Shown: piece after piece, positions 16,869 to 25,566 of the stretch
How the letters are laid out: each line of letters starts with the position of its first letter
How positions within the stretch are numbered: position 1 is the first letter of the stretch
DNA from: Phycisphaerae bacterium
GTDB lineage: Bacteria > Planctomycetota > Phycisphaerae > UBA1845 > PWPN01
Length of the DNA: 64,000 nt
Direction: 5' to 3'
Assembly (NCBI GenBank): GCA_035384605.1
Contig: DAOOIV010000016.1
Span: 1 to 64,000, forward strand
Position numbers and translations under genes: made by a program
The notes under the pieces: model-generated
What the model saw: the letters and a program-made list of their open reading frames with translations, nothing else
Database searches by the model: none
What the model was told of the DNA's origin: nothing

Positions 16869-16874
16869 ATGATA
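16869..16874 (-). promoter_or_regulatory. Candidate -10 box (TATCAT) for the Sir2 gene
   Basis: On the minus strand GGTATCAT precedes the start codon by 16 bases, with a shared GAGAACC next to the ATG. No -35 hexamer is obvious. If used, it gives a leader of only about 10 bases. The same arrangement is found before the gene at 16984-17688. Confidence 0.4.
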
Positions 16875-16983
16875 CCGCAGGTGTGGTGCCTGGGCGAGGC
16901 ACCGCAGAAGATGCCCACGCGAAGCTACGGGTATGGCAACCGGCAAACGAAGCCTGCCGCCGTCCCTGGTAGACATCGAGCAA

Positions 16984-17688
16984 TCAGTTCAGGTACAGAA
17001 GGTAGGTCCTTCCGGACGCACGATCCCAAAGCATCTTCGCCGTTATGGTCGCGATACCTTCGCAATGCTCATGGACGAAGAGAACGGGATCTGGCATCGG
17101 CTCGACGTTCTTCCACGCTCGGCCGCCGTGAATGGTGAAGTTTGAGAACGCCCGTTCCCAGAGCCAGGGCCACTGTTTTCCCATCTGTTGCGACCAGATT
17201 GTCATCGTCTCCTTGTCAACGACGAAGCCCCTGTGCTGCACGAGCCGCTCGATTGTTGCCTGATCAGCTTTGAATCGCATGAGAATAGCTTGATCTCCGC
17301 TGAGACCGATGCTTGCGCTGTCGATGGCAAGCTCGCTTACGCCTGGAGGCGGCGACACGCCGAATACACGCGTGAAGAGCCGATTGCCGGTTCCGGCGAA
17401 GCACGCCAGGAAGCTACCACATACCAAGAGGGCGAGAATCACCTGAATTCTGCGTCCCATTGACCAGTCGCGGATGACACGTTCAAGAACGAGAGAATCG
17501 AGAAGGCCGATGATCAGTGCGGTCGCCAAGGTGCTGGCGACCGTGGAGAAGCACCAGTCCTTCGACAGAATGGCCACGGCCACCGCAGTACATAACGACC
17601 CAATCAGAACAAGTGCGAAACGCGGAATCGGCCGCGGCCAGGTTGACGCCGGTTGCAGGGGCTGCTCAGAGTCAGGAGTCTCAGCCAT
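16984..17688 (-). CDS. Membrane protein of unknown function
   Basis: The 234-residue protein has a short Pro-rich amino terminus followed by hydrophobic segments FALVLIGSLCTAVAVAIL, TVASTLATALIIGLLDSLVL and IQVILALLVCGSFLACFAG. A soluble domain of about 130 residues follows, containing DQAILMRFKADQATIERLVQHRGF and a Trp-rich stretch (WSQQMGKQWPWLWERAF). I do not recognise the family. The ATG at 17688 follows GGAGAACCC; the longer frame to 17763 adds sequence with no signal. It faces the Sir2 gene in the same direction and has the same leader pattern. Confidence 0.7.
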   Translation of the reverse strand: MAETPDSEQPLQPASTWPRPIPRFALVLIGSLCTAVAVAILSKDWCFSTVASTLATALIIGLLDSLVLERVIRDWSMGRRIQVILALLVCGSFLACFAGTGNRLFTRVFGVSPPPGVSELAIDSASIGLSGDQAILMRFKADQATIERLVQHRGFVVDKETMTIWSQQMGKQWPWLWERAFSNFTIHGGRAWKNVEPMPDPVLFVHEHCEGIATITAKMLWDRASGRTYLLYLN

Positions 17689-17704
17689 GGGTTCTCCATG
17701 GAAT

Positions 17705-17710
17705 ATCATA
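17705..17710 (-). promoter_or_regulatory. Candidate -10 box (TATGAT) before the unknown membrane protein
   Basis: GGTATGAT on the minus strand lies 16 bases before the ATG at 17688, the same distance and context as in front of the Sir2 gene. No -35 is seen. Confidence 0.4.
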
Positions 17711-17835
17711 CCGTCGTGTCTCATGTCCGGAAGTGGGTTCGCGCCGAGGAGCAACGGCGACAAGGCAGTCTTGCGGCCGGTCTCGGTCGCCGGGGCGACT
17801 CCGCCTGCGGCGAGGCAGGCTCAACTCTGCCCTAC

Positions 17836-17867
17836 CGGCTGAAAGCTGACCGCTGATCGCTGACCGC
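17836..17867. repeat. CTGA/GCTGATCGCTGACCGC word array, copy A
   Basis: Repeated GCTGA words (GGCTGAAAGCTGACCGCTGA, then TCGCTGACCGC) occur within the duplicated segment. A related form is seen near 15637-15655. Confidence 0.6.
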
Positions 17868-17876
17868 TTTCTCCGC

Positions 17877-17999
17877 TCACCCCGCCTTGCCTTCCAGCCG
17901 CGCCTGTGCCGCGGCCATCTCCTCGGCGGTAGGGGCCTTGCCGCTGCGGATCATGTCGATGAAGCAGTCGAACAGGTAGGTAGCATCGTGCGGGCCGGG
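17877..17999 (-). pseudogene. carA: Fragment of carA 3' end
   Basis: The minus-strand reading gives PHDATYLFDCFIDMI and the remaining C-terminal residues identical to the carA product, with the same stop codon. Upstream of the break the frame enters unrelated sequence (a GGGCTTCCAGCCCGTC stretch and then the region behind the toxin gene). It is a duplicated end and cannot encode a functional synthetase subunit. Confidence 0.9.
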
Positions 18000-18100
18000 C
18001 TTCCAGCCCGTCGCGGATCGGCAAGATGCCGGCTCAACACGATGATTCTTTCTGCGTTTCTGCTTGACCCCAGCGCGAAGAAGTGGCCGGGAGTAGCGCT

Positions 18101-18562
18101 TCATGCCTGCGGCTTGCCGGTCGGCAACTGGGGGTTTGCCTGAGGATCGATCGCTGCCATTCCTTCGGCGGTTGCGGCGGCAAGCAACTCGGCATCAGAC
18201 GCAATCACGCTGACCGACTCTTCCAGTTCCTTCCCCATCATGGCGGCGGACGCCAAATGGATTGCATCCGCAGTGCGGAGGCGATGGCGGCGGACAAGCG
18301 CCTCCGCCTGCTCGAGGACGGTTGCGGAAACGCCCGCTTCGTAGATCGCCTCGCGGTCGCGTCCGATCTTGCCCAACACTGCGCCTATCTCCGAGTCCGA
18401 GCGTCCGGCGCGGCGAAGGATCGCCGAAATGACCTCGATGTACCCCAAGCTGGAACACGCCACGGGCAAGCGCAGGTCCCAGAACCCACGCATCCAGTCG
18501 CTTCCAGCTTCCCGCACGTAACACTTGACCCAGGCGCTGGCATCAAGGTAGTAGAGGCTCAT
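18101..18562 (-). CDS. PIN-domain toxin, VapC type
   Basis: PIN domains are metal-dependent ribonucleases that act as toxins in VapBC pairs. The 153-residue protein has the four expected acidic residues: Asp7 in YYLDASAWVK, Glu43 in YIEVISAILRR, Asp99 in LRTADAIHLA and Asp123 in VIASDAEL. The start ATG overlaps the antitoxin stop by four bases (ATGA). The C terminus (PQANPQLPTGKPQA) extends slightly beyond the usual fold. The pair sits between two copies of the carA 3' end. Confidence 0.9.
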   Translation of the reverse strand: MSLYYLDASAWVKCYVREAGSDWMRGFWDLRLPVACSSLGYIEVISAILRRAGRSDSEIGAVLGKIGRDREAIYEAGVSATVLEQAEALVRRHRLRTADAIHLASAAMMGKELEESVSVIASDAELLAAATAEGMAAIDPQANPQLPTGKPQA

Positions 18563-18807
18563 CGCCGATCCTCAACGAGGGTCTGGGAAACCGGCGGGTC
18601 ACCCAGGTCCAGCTGCCTGATCTGCTCTTCGTTCCATCGCACCGGCGGACGGATGCCGGCCTTCAAAAGGCGTGCCTGTTGATCGGTTTCGGAGATCGGC
18701 TGAGGAGTGACGACGACATGCACGGTTTGGTCAGGCTGCCCCGTCGGCAACTCTAGACGAAGCACGCCATCCGGTCCGGTCTTCGCCGTTGTTTCAACCG
18801 TTCGCAT
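18559..18807 (-). CDS. Putative antitoxin partner of the PIN-domain toxin
   Basis: An 82-residue protein whose stop overlaps the toxin start, the usual order for a VapBC-like pair. The amino half (TVETTAKTGPDGVLRLELPTG) looks like a small beta-rich DNA-binding domain of the AbrB or related kind; the C-terminal half (PPVRWNEEQIRQLDL) is likely the toxin-binding tail. The ATG at 18807 follows AAGGAGA, six bases upstream. The exact antitoxin family is not certain. Confidence 0.78.
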   Translation of the reverse strand: MRTVETTAKTGPDGVLRLELPTGQPDQTVHVVVTPQPISETDQQARLLKAGIRPPVRWNEEQIRQLDLGDPPVSQTLVEDRR

Positions 18808-18853
18808 GTTCGGTCTCCTTTGGACGGCAAGTATGTTGCCTTGCCACAAGATC

Positions 18854-18859
18854 ATTATA
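18854..18859 (-). promoter_or_regulatory. Candidate -10 box (TATAAT) for the toxin-antitoxin pair
   Basis: A perfect TATAAT on the minus strand lies 46 bases before the antitoxin ATG. No clear -35 is found 16-18 bases further upstream. It falls outside the duplicated segment, so the module carries its own promoter. Confidence 0.5.
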
Positions 18860-18938
18860 TCCGATGCACACCTCATGTGGCTATGGTCCCGACTGCGTAG
18901 CTGTCAAGGGAGCGGCCCATCGGTGGGCGAAGACGGCA

Positions 18939-19172
18939 CAGTCTTGCGGCAGGTCTCGGTCGCCGGGGCGACTCCGCCTGCGGCGAGGCAGGCTCAACTC
19001 TGCCCTACCGGCTGAAAGCTGACCGCTGATCGCTGACCGCTTTCTCCGCTCACCCCGCCTTGCCTTCCAGCCGCGCCTGTGCCGCGGCCATCTCCTCGGC
19101 GGTAGGGGCCTTGCCGCTGCGGATCATGTCGATGAAGCAGTCGAACAGGTAGGTAGCATCGTGTGGGCCGGG
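18939..19172. repeat. Direct repeat copy B (native carA 3' end plus downstream sequence)
   Basis: Nearly identical to 17766-17999 at a distance of 1173 bp. This copy is in place at the end of the complete carA gene. The segment between the copies holds the toxin-antitoxin pair and its promoter. Confidence 0.92.
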
Positions 19173-20234
19173 GCTGGCCTCGGGGTGATACTGTACCGAG
19201 AAGATCGGCAGGTCCTTGTGCGAGAAACCCTCCAGCGTCTTGTCGTTGAGGTTCTCATGGGTGGGCACGCCGCCGACCTTGACCAGCGAAGACGTCTCGA
19301 CCGCGAAGCCGTGATTCTGACTGGTGATCTCGACCCGGCGTGTGGCCAGGTTCATCACCGGCTGATTGCCGCCGCGATGCCCGAACTTGAGCTTGTATGT
19401 CTTGGCCCCCAGGGCCAGACCGAGCAACTGGTGCCCCAGACAGATGCCGAAGATCGGGGCCTTGCCGACGAGTCCGCGGAGCGACTTGATCGCGTAGTCC
19501 AGCGGTTCCGGGTCGCCCGGGCCGTTGCTGACGAAGATGCCGTCGGGCTTGTGTTCGAGAATGGCCTCGGCTGCCGTGTCGGGCGGCACAACCGTCACCT
19601 CGCAACCGGCCTCCACCAGATTGCGGAGAATATTGCGCTTCATCCCGCAGTCCATGGCCACGATGCGATACGTGCCCGTCTTGTGGCGGTGATCCATCGC
19701 GAACTTGCTCTCGAAGCCGCTCGTCCACTTGAAGGCTTCTTTGGGCGCGACGCGTTTGACCATGTCCTGACCGACCAGCCCGGGCCAGCTCCGCGCCCGC
19801 TCAACCAGGGCCGCGTCGTCGAGTATCTCTGTTGAGATCGACCCGCGCAGGGCCCCCTGGATCCGCAGCTTACGAGTGATTGCCCGCGTATCGACGCCCT
19901 CGATCGCGACGACCCCGTGCTTACGAAGCCAGTCTTCCAGGGAGCCGCCCGCGCGAAAGTTGCTGTGCCGCCGGGCCAGTTCCTTGATCACGAAACCCTC
20001 AACCTGCGGCCCGCGCGATTCGAGATCTTCTTCGGTGATCCCGTAGTTGCCGATGAGCGGGTAGGTCATGGTCACGATCTGCCCGCAGTACGACGGATCC
20101 GTGATGATCTCCTGATACCCGGTCATCGAGGTGTTGAAGCAGACTTCGCCGTCATGCGTGCCATCGGCACCAAAGGCCTCGCCGGCAAAGACGGTCCCAT
20201 CCTCAAGGGCTAGTTTGCAGGGACGATTGGGCAT
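19050..20234 (-). CDS. carA: Carbamoyl-phosphate synthase small subunit
   Basis: CarA hydrolyses glutamine and passes ammonia to CarB for carbamoyl phosphate, feeding arginine and pyrimidine synthesis. The 394-residue protein starts LALEDGTVFAGEAFG and keeps TSMTGYQEIITDPSYCGQIVTMTYP. The class I glutaminase part includes GIFVSNGPGDPEPL, the nucleophile Cys in FGICLGHQLLGLALG and the catalytic His/Glu in SVQYHPEASPGPHD. Length is normal. No carB or other pyrimidine gene lies beside it. A TAGAAT about 105 bases upstream (near 20339) could be a -10 box. Confidence 0.97.
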   Translation of the reverse strand: MPNRPCKLALEDGTVFAGEAFGADGTHDGEVCFNTSMTGYQEIITDPSYCGQIVTMTYPLIGNYGITEEDLESRGPQVEGFVIKELARRHSNFRAGGSLEDWLRKHGVVAIEGVDTRAITRKLRIQGALRGSISTEILDDAALVERARSWPGLVGQDMVKRVAPKEAFKWTSGFESKFAMDHRHKTGTYRIVAMDCGMKRNILRNLVEAGCEVTVVPPDTAAEAILEHKPDGIFVSNGPGDPEPLDYAIKSLRGLVGKAPIFGICLGHQLLGLALGAKTYKLKFGHRGGNQPVMNLATRRVEITSQNHGFAVETSSLVKVGGVPTHENLNDKTLEGFSHKDLPIFSVQYHPEASPGPHDATYLFDCFIDMIRSGKAPTAEEMAAAQARLEGKAG

Positions 20235-20388
20235 TCCGTGCTCCTGAATGGTGGTCCTGCGGTTTCGGCCGTGCGAAACGCGGATTCTCTACCGGATTCA
20301 ATCCCCCGCCCCCAAAGCGGTGGGCCAACCAACATGGGATTCTAGCGCGCCCGCGGCGTCTTTTGAAGACCGATGGCTCGACAGACGG

Positions 20389-21144
<756 letters not shown>

Positions 21145-21470
21145 GGTGAGTCGCTGCAAGCTGCCCCAACGGGCGTGCTTCAAAGTAGCGATTATACTCG
21201 TGGCAGACCCTTTGTGAGACTCCCGCTGATCCCGTCGAAGCCGACAGCGGTCCGCAACCGCTTGGACGGGGCCACAACCGGCTTGTCAGCCAACGTCTTC
21301 TGCCCCTCCAGACCGCGCGGCTGAACAGGCCGCCTGTGGCACAGAAAAAACGCCCTCACCGAATTCGTCACCGACTCGCCCGACGACCTTCCCTCCGGTC
21401 CCCCGACCGTACGCGTTCCTTTCCAGCCATCAGGTTGATCCGTCCAGCGGCGCCGGGGATCATAATCGTT
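21145..21470. other. Divergent spacer between yggS-like gene and trmB
   Basis: No gene is seen. It holds a candidate minus-strand -10 box (21191-21196) for the yggS-like gene. On the plus side the only comparable word is CATAAT immediately before the trmB start, too close to be a normal promoter. Confidence 0.5.
21191..21196 (-). promoter_or_regulatory. Candidate -10 box (TATAAT) for the yggS-like gene
   Basis: A perfect TATAAT, preceded by G, lies 46 bases before the ATG at 21144. Again there is no clear TTGACA-like partner. Confidence 0.5.
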
Positions 21471-22079
21471 ATGTTGACGATTGACGATGTCCTGTTGCCG
21501 CCGCCCGGCATCGGCGAGCTGATCGACTTCCAGGCGATCTTTGGCGACAACCGGCCGATCGAAATGGAGATCGGAACGGGTAAGGGGGGCTTCCTCCTCA
21601 ATCGGGCCCGCGCCCTGCCAGACAGGGGCTTCCTCGGCATCGAATGGGCTGACAAGATCTGCCGCTACGCCGCTGATCGAATGGTCCGATGGGGCGTGAC
21701 GAATGTCCGTCTAATGCGCGCGGACGCCGGTCATCTGGTCGCACACAGCCTGCCGGCCAAATGCCTGACCATTCTGCACATCTACCACCCCGATCCCTGG
21801 CCCAAGAAGCGTCACCACAAGCGACGGCTGATTCAGCCGGCCTTCATCGCTGCGGCCGCGAATGCCCTCCTGCCCGGCGGCCGAATCGCCATCCAAACCG
21901 ACCACGCCGAGTACTTCGAGCACATTCGGCAGGTGGTAGCCGGCGAGCCGCGGCTGATCGAGGTCCCCTTCGACGTGCCCGAGGCCGGGGTGCAGGAGGG
22001 TCGTGTCTCAACAAACTACGAGATCAAGTACCTGCGCGAAGGGCGCCCCATCTATCAACTTGCGATGATGAAGAAGTGA
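21471..22079 (+). CDS. trmB: tRNA (guanine-N7-)-methyltransferase
   Basis: TrmB makes m7G46 in tRNA with S-adenosylmethionine. In this 202-residue protein IEMEIGTGKGGFLLNRA is the cofactor site, followed by FLGIEWADKICRYAADR. YHPDPWPKKRHHKRRLIQ is the conserved PDPWPKKRH substrate motif, and IQTDHAEYFEHI the later TD motif. The C-terminal TNYEIKYLREGRPIYQLAMMK matches the family end. ATG 21471 gives a normal family length. Confidence 0.96.
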   Translation: MLTIDDVLLPPPGIGELIDFQAIFGDNRPIEMEIGTGKGGFLLNRARALPDRGFLGIEWADKICRYAADRMVRWGVTNVRLMRADAGHLVAHSLPAKCLTILHIYHPDPWPKKRHHKRRLIQPAFIAAAANALLPGGRIAIQTDHAEYFEHIRQVVAGEPRLIEVPFDVPEAGVQEGRVSTNYEIKYLREGRPIYQLAMMKK

Positions 22080-22174
22080 CGAGGGCCTGCAATCAGCCGT
22101 CATCTTGCATGTCAGCGACCCCATTCAACAAGCCTTCGACCCGTGCTCGAGAGCCGTGGCAAGCGATGGCTTTT

Positions 22175-23362
22175 CTATCTGATCAGCCGCACCTCCGCCC
22201 AGTCGGCCTGGTCGCCGATGTCGATGTCGTCGCCGAACTCGACGATGAGCTGGATCTGCCGGGCGTTTTCGATCGTTGCCAGCAGCGGACGGGCGGCGTC
22301 ACGACCGGTGACCGGACCGCTGTTGAAGACCTCCTTGCCGTCGGCCAGCACGCGGAAGATCACGTTTCCCCGGTCACCCACCGCCTCATCGATGCCGATC
22401 ATCGCCGCCAGTCGGACGAATCCCTCGGGCACGTCGTAGGTCAGCACCGATCGCGAATGCACGCCGATCCCGCGGTCAAACGACTGCTCACCGATGCGCA
22501 TCGGCTGATTCGACACCGCGCGATTCACGCGATAGGGCCACCGGGTTGCACCAAACGGCTCAAACTCGTACTTGGCCGGGGTAAGATCGCTCAGGAACAG
22601 CACGCGGTCGGATCGAAAGCGGATTTCGCTCATCTGCTCGATAGGCAGACTCAGCACAGTACCCATGCTCAGCCGCAGACGCAGCAAATCTGCTTCGATG
22701 CCCACGATCTGGCCTGCCCATGTGCAACCATCGCGCAGCGAGCAGAGTGCCTGAGCGAGAGGCGGCGTCGACTGCCCGGTCGCCATGACCACGGCGAAGG
22801 CTTCCTGAGCTGCGAATGGGACGGATCGATCACGCCAGCGGAAAGAGCCGCCATCGGCGCCGAGCGACTCCAACGTTCCCTTTAGCGTGGTCACGCGATT
22901 GTTTCTCACCACCAGAAGCTGATCCTCGTCCGGCTTCTTGTCGGCCAGGGTCTGCTCAAATGCCGCCGACAGATCGTGCCTCTGATCACCGCAACTGCAC
23001 ATCGCCGCCATCAGAGACAGAGGCACTATCAGCGACTTGGTCCACTTTGTTTCCAGCTCGAGCCCGCCCGAGTCGCTGCCCAGCACGCGTGCCGAAATAC
23101 GACCACCGTCCCTGAGATGGATGACCAGAGGAAGTGGTTGGGATTGCGAAGCCGCCGCAGTGTGCGCTGTTTGCCACCTCAGCGATAGCAACTCATCAAT
23201 ACGAACGGTTCTCGCCGCTCCCCCGGTTTGCAGGCGAATCTCGCCTTCCTGTCCGGGCCCCGCCCACTGCCCCTCGAACACCTGCCCATCGAGCATCAGA
23301 GCCTGAACCGGCGACGCCGAAGGTGATACCGCGATAACAAATGCGACCGCCAGGATGGTCAT
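22175..23362 (-). CDS. Secreted NPCBM-domain protein, last gene of the envelope run
   Basis: The 395-residue protein has a signal peptide (AVAFVIAVSPSASPVQA). The first 220 residues hold two related SH3-like beta segments (LPLVIHLRDGGRISARVLGSDSGGLELET and a later CTWAGQIVGIEADLLRLRLSMG). The last 140 residues form an NPCBM/NEW2 carbohydrate-binding-like domain, with FDRGIGVHSRSVLTYDVP and FRVLADGKEVFNSGPV. The fold is usually found on glycosidases; here it stands alone. It follows the coiled-coil and CxxC genes on the same strand and may be cotranscribed. Confidence 0.85.
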   Translation of the reverse strand: MTILAVAFVIAVSPSASPVQALMLDGQVFEGQWAGPGQEGEIRLQTGGAARTVRIDELLSLRWQTAHTAAASQSQPLPLVIHLRDGGRISARVLGSDSGGLELETKWTKSLIVPLSLMAAMCSCGDQRHDLSAAFEQTLADKKPDEDQLLVVRNNRVTTLKGTLESLGADGGSFRWRDRSVPFAAQEAFAVVMATGQSTPPLAQALCSLRDGCTWAGQIVGIEADLLRLRLSMGTVLSLPIEQMSEIRFRSDRVLFLSDLTPAKYEFEPFGATRWPYRVNRAVSNQPMRIGEQSFDRGIGVHSRSVLTYDVPEGFVRLAAMIGIDEAVGDRGNVIFRVLADGKEVFNSGPVTGRDAARPLLATIENARQIQLIVEFGDDIDIGDQADWAEVRLIR

Positions 23363-23470
23363 TCAGTCACCCCCTACGCCGTGAGCAGGCTCCGGCAGGA
23401 TCATTGTCTTCCCTGTGATTCTCCATTCAGTGTTCGCAATTCATCAGCACTGCGCTCCGCTACGCCGAGG

Positions 23471-24025
23471 CTATTCTTCCTTGGCCAGTTGCTTGTAGTA
23501 CTGCTCGACGAGCTGTCGGTACTGAGTGGGGAAGTCCTTTCCGATCGATTGCAGAATGCGTTCGCGTTCCTCGGGACGCATGTTACCCCATGTCTCCCCC
23601 GGCCGAGCAGTCGCCGGTGAATGCTGCTCGCCGGGGCCGCCTTGCGAGGGCGAGGCCGTCGACTCCTTGGCCGGCTGGTTGGGCCTGCGCACAGCCGCGG
23701 CCGTGCTCCTGCGGCATAGGCGGCACCCCTTCCCGCCGCACGCCTTGCACTGCCCTTGCCTCTGCTGCCGTTCCTGTTCCTCGACCTGCTTGATGAGCCG
23801 GTCGAGGATCTCAACCGCTTGTCGCTGGCTTTGCCGCGTGACGACATCAGCCTTCCCCGCATCGAGACGTTGACCGGCTTGAGACATCAGGGCCCAGACG
23901 CTGCTGAGATCATCCGACGGCCGCGTGGCGACGGATGGGGGGCCGCAACCGGAAGGTGCGGTCTCCGGGGCGGAGGCCGGAGCGGCAACGCCAAACGATC
24001 CGTGCCACAGCAACGCGAAACTCAT
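23471..24025 (-). CDS. Small secreted protein with a CxxCxGxxCxxC zinc-like motif
   Basis: About 184 residues. A possible signal peptide (SFALLWHGSFGVAAPASA) leads into a helical segment (QAVEILDRLIKQVEEQERQQRQ), then CKACGGKGCRLCRR, which looks like a DnaJ-type zinc knuckle. A Pro/Ser-rich linker and a charged helical tail (RILQSIGKDFPTQYRQLVEQYYKQLAKE) follow. No named family is recognised. The longer frame to 24163 translates a word array and is rejected; ATG 24025 is used. It sits between the coiled-coil and NPCBM genes and probably works with them. Confidence 0.7.
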   Translation of the reverse strand: MSFALLWHGSFGVAAPASAPETAPSGCGPPSVATRPSDDLSSVWALMSQAGQRLDAGKADVVTRQSQRQAVEILDRLIKQVEEQERQQRQGQCKACGGKGCRLCRRSTAAAVRRPNQPAKESTASPSQGGPGEQHSPATARPGETWGNMRPEERERILQSIGKDFPTQYRQLVEQYYKQLAKEE

Positions 24026-24099
24026 GATCGCACGAAATGACAGGCAACGAATGACGAATCGCTGGCCAGGATTCGGCAATTCCCGCCCCCGGTCCATGC

Positions 24100-24127
24100 C
24101 AAACCCTGACCCATGAACCCTGAACCT
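24100..24127. repeat. CCTGAACC word array
   Basis: CAAACCCTGACCCATGAACCCTGAACC consists of repeated CCTGA(A)CC words. It lies between the coiled-coil gene and the CxxC gene and creates a false amino-terminal extension of the latter. Confidence 0.55.
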
Positions 24128-24159
24128 TTCTGCAAATGGGATTCCGGTCGCTTCTGTGT

Positions 24160-25566
24160 TCATGGCTTCTTCATCCGTTCGTCCATCTGTCTGGCCAGCT
24201 CTGCCAGCTCATTCTGCTGCGTCGACAATCGGCGAATTTCATCCCGCAGACCCGATCCAGCGGCCGGGTTCTTCTCAATCGCCTCGCCCGCCATGGCCGT
24301 TCGCTCGTTCAGCCGCTGCTGACAGCCCCGCAGCAGCTTCAATTCGGCCGATGCAGCCACGAGCGGGGGATTGCATCCCTGGCCGCCGCCTCCGCCTGCT
24401 CCGCCGCCGGGTGGCGGGTTCGCGGCCGCCTGCTTCAGCGAATCAATCAATTGGCTCAGCGTCTCGGCAATCGCGACCTCGATCCGTTGCGTGTCAGTGC
24501 CGGTGTCTTTCTTCTGCAACTTGGCGGCCACGCGTTCCATGTCGTCGCGAACCTGTCCCATCACTTGCGGAAAGACCACGGTTGTGCCGTCGGCCTTGAG
24601 CAACCGCAGCATCTGGCTCGTCTGATCGGCAAGAGTCATCTCGTCCTTGCTCAAGCCCGTCAGAGCCAGTTCGTCCGCGTGAGTCCATTGCGCGCGCCCT
24701 TTCTCATCGAGCACCTGCGTATCCCGGTTGATCAGCAGTTGCTTGTCGAGCATCGCCTGCAGCAGCACTTGCAGTTGCCGCAGCGTCTGATCCCGCTGCT
24801 CCTGTTTGAGTTGCTCGATGGCCTGCTCCAGGTTCTCGATGGCCTGCCGAAGCTCGTCCTCAGCCTCCCTCTGGCTTTCGGCGCCTTGCTCCGTCTTTTG
24901 TTGCCCGAGTTCCTGAGACGCCCGCATCATGTTTTGTGCCCCACGTGCGACATGCTCGTTGCCGGGGTCGGGCGGTCTGGCAGGCTGGGTCTCGGTCTTC
25001 CGGCCGGACATCCTCTCGCCGAGCTGGCCTGTCTTCTCACCGAGTTGCCTCTGAGGTTCGGCGGCTTCCGCGATCGCTTCAAGCCGCTGCTGCGCCTCGA
25101 GCAGTCGACGCACCTCCTCTTTCAGGGCCTCCAGCCGTGCAATCTCTTCCTGTCGTTGGCGACTGCCGTCGGGTTCCTCAAGCAGCACCTTGAGCACACT
25201 CTCCAGGTCGCGCACGATCTCAATCTGCTTGTCCGACGCCCCGGCCAGGTCTTCGTCGCTCAGCAGACGGATCGTTACCTCCATGTCCCGCCGAATCAGC
25301 AGTTCCCGGGCCTTCTTGAGAGCGGCTTCCAGCCTCGCGGCCTGTTCGGGTTCCCTTTGTGAGAGCTGTTCAATCAGCCGGAACATGCGGTCCTCGAGCT
25401 GAATCATCCGGTCACGGACGATCTGCTGCTTGGTGGCCAGGGGGCTGGCGGTTGCATCGGTTTGGACGGTCGATAGAGGCTCAGCCGCCGCCGCCGGCGC
25501 GACGGGCAGGAGAATGCAGAACAACGGGACCAACAGGCGCCCAAATGCCCAACGCCCAAGCCCCAA
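24160..25566 (-). CDS. Secreted coiled-coil protein of the envelope run
   Basis: A signal-like segment (LLVPLFCILLPVAPAAAA) precedes about 430 residues of heptad-rich helix (for example ERMFRLIEQLSQREPEQAARLEAALKK, AIENLEQAIEQLKQEQRDQTLRQLQVLLQ). A glycine-rich break (GGGAGGGGGQGCNPP) follows, then a final helical part. No catalytic motif is seen; a structural or scaffold role in the envelope is likely. The start is uncertain: the open frame continues to 25734, but that extension translates a word array, so I use the TTG at 25566 tentatively. A second TTG lies inside the signal segment. Confidence 0.72.
   Translation of the reverse strand: MGLGRWAFGRLLVPLFCILLPVAPAAAAEPLSTVQTDATASPLATKQQIVRDRMIQLEDRMFRLIEQLSQREPEQAARLEAALKKARELLIRRDMEVTIRLLSDEDLAGASDKQIEIVRDLESVLKVLLEEPDGSRQRQEEIARLEALKEEVRRLLEAQQRLEAIAEAAEPQRQLGEKTGQLGERMSGRKTETQPARPPDPGNEHVARGAQNMMRASQELGQQKTEQGAESQREAEDELRQAIENLEQAIEQLKQEQRDQTLRQLQVLLQAMLDKQLLINRDTQVLDEKGRAQWTHADELALTGLSKDEMTLADQTSQMLRLLKADGTTVVFPQVMGQVRDDMERVAAKLQKKDTGTDTQRIEVAIAETLSQLIDSLKQAAANPPPGGGAGGGGGQGCNPPLVAASAELKLLRGCQQRLNERTAMAGEAIEKNPAAGSGLRDEIRRLSTQQNELAELARQMDERMKKP

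Larger units (their letters stand above)
17766..17999. repeat. Direct repeat copy A (carA 3' end plus downstream sequence)
   Basis: This 234-bp segment matches 18939-19172 with two visible mismatches (near 17777 and at 17991). It covers the last 41 codons of carA, including the stop, and about 110 bp of downstream sequence with the CTGA word array. The match ends abruptly on both sides. Confidence 0.92.

Noticed and set aside
17877..18104. Fused small protein combining the carA end with upstream residues
   Set aside because: Only the carA fragment is recognisable and the rest is spacer-derived; treated as a pseudogene.
24026..24163. Extension of the CxxC protein to 24163
   Set aside because: The added residues (FRVHGSGFGM and neighbours) come from the CCTGAACC word array.
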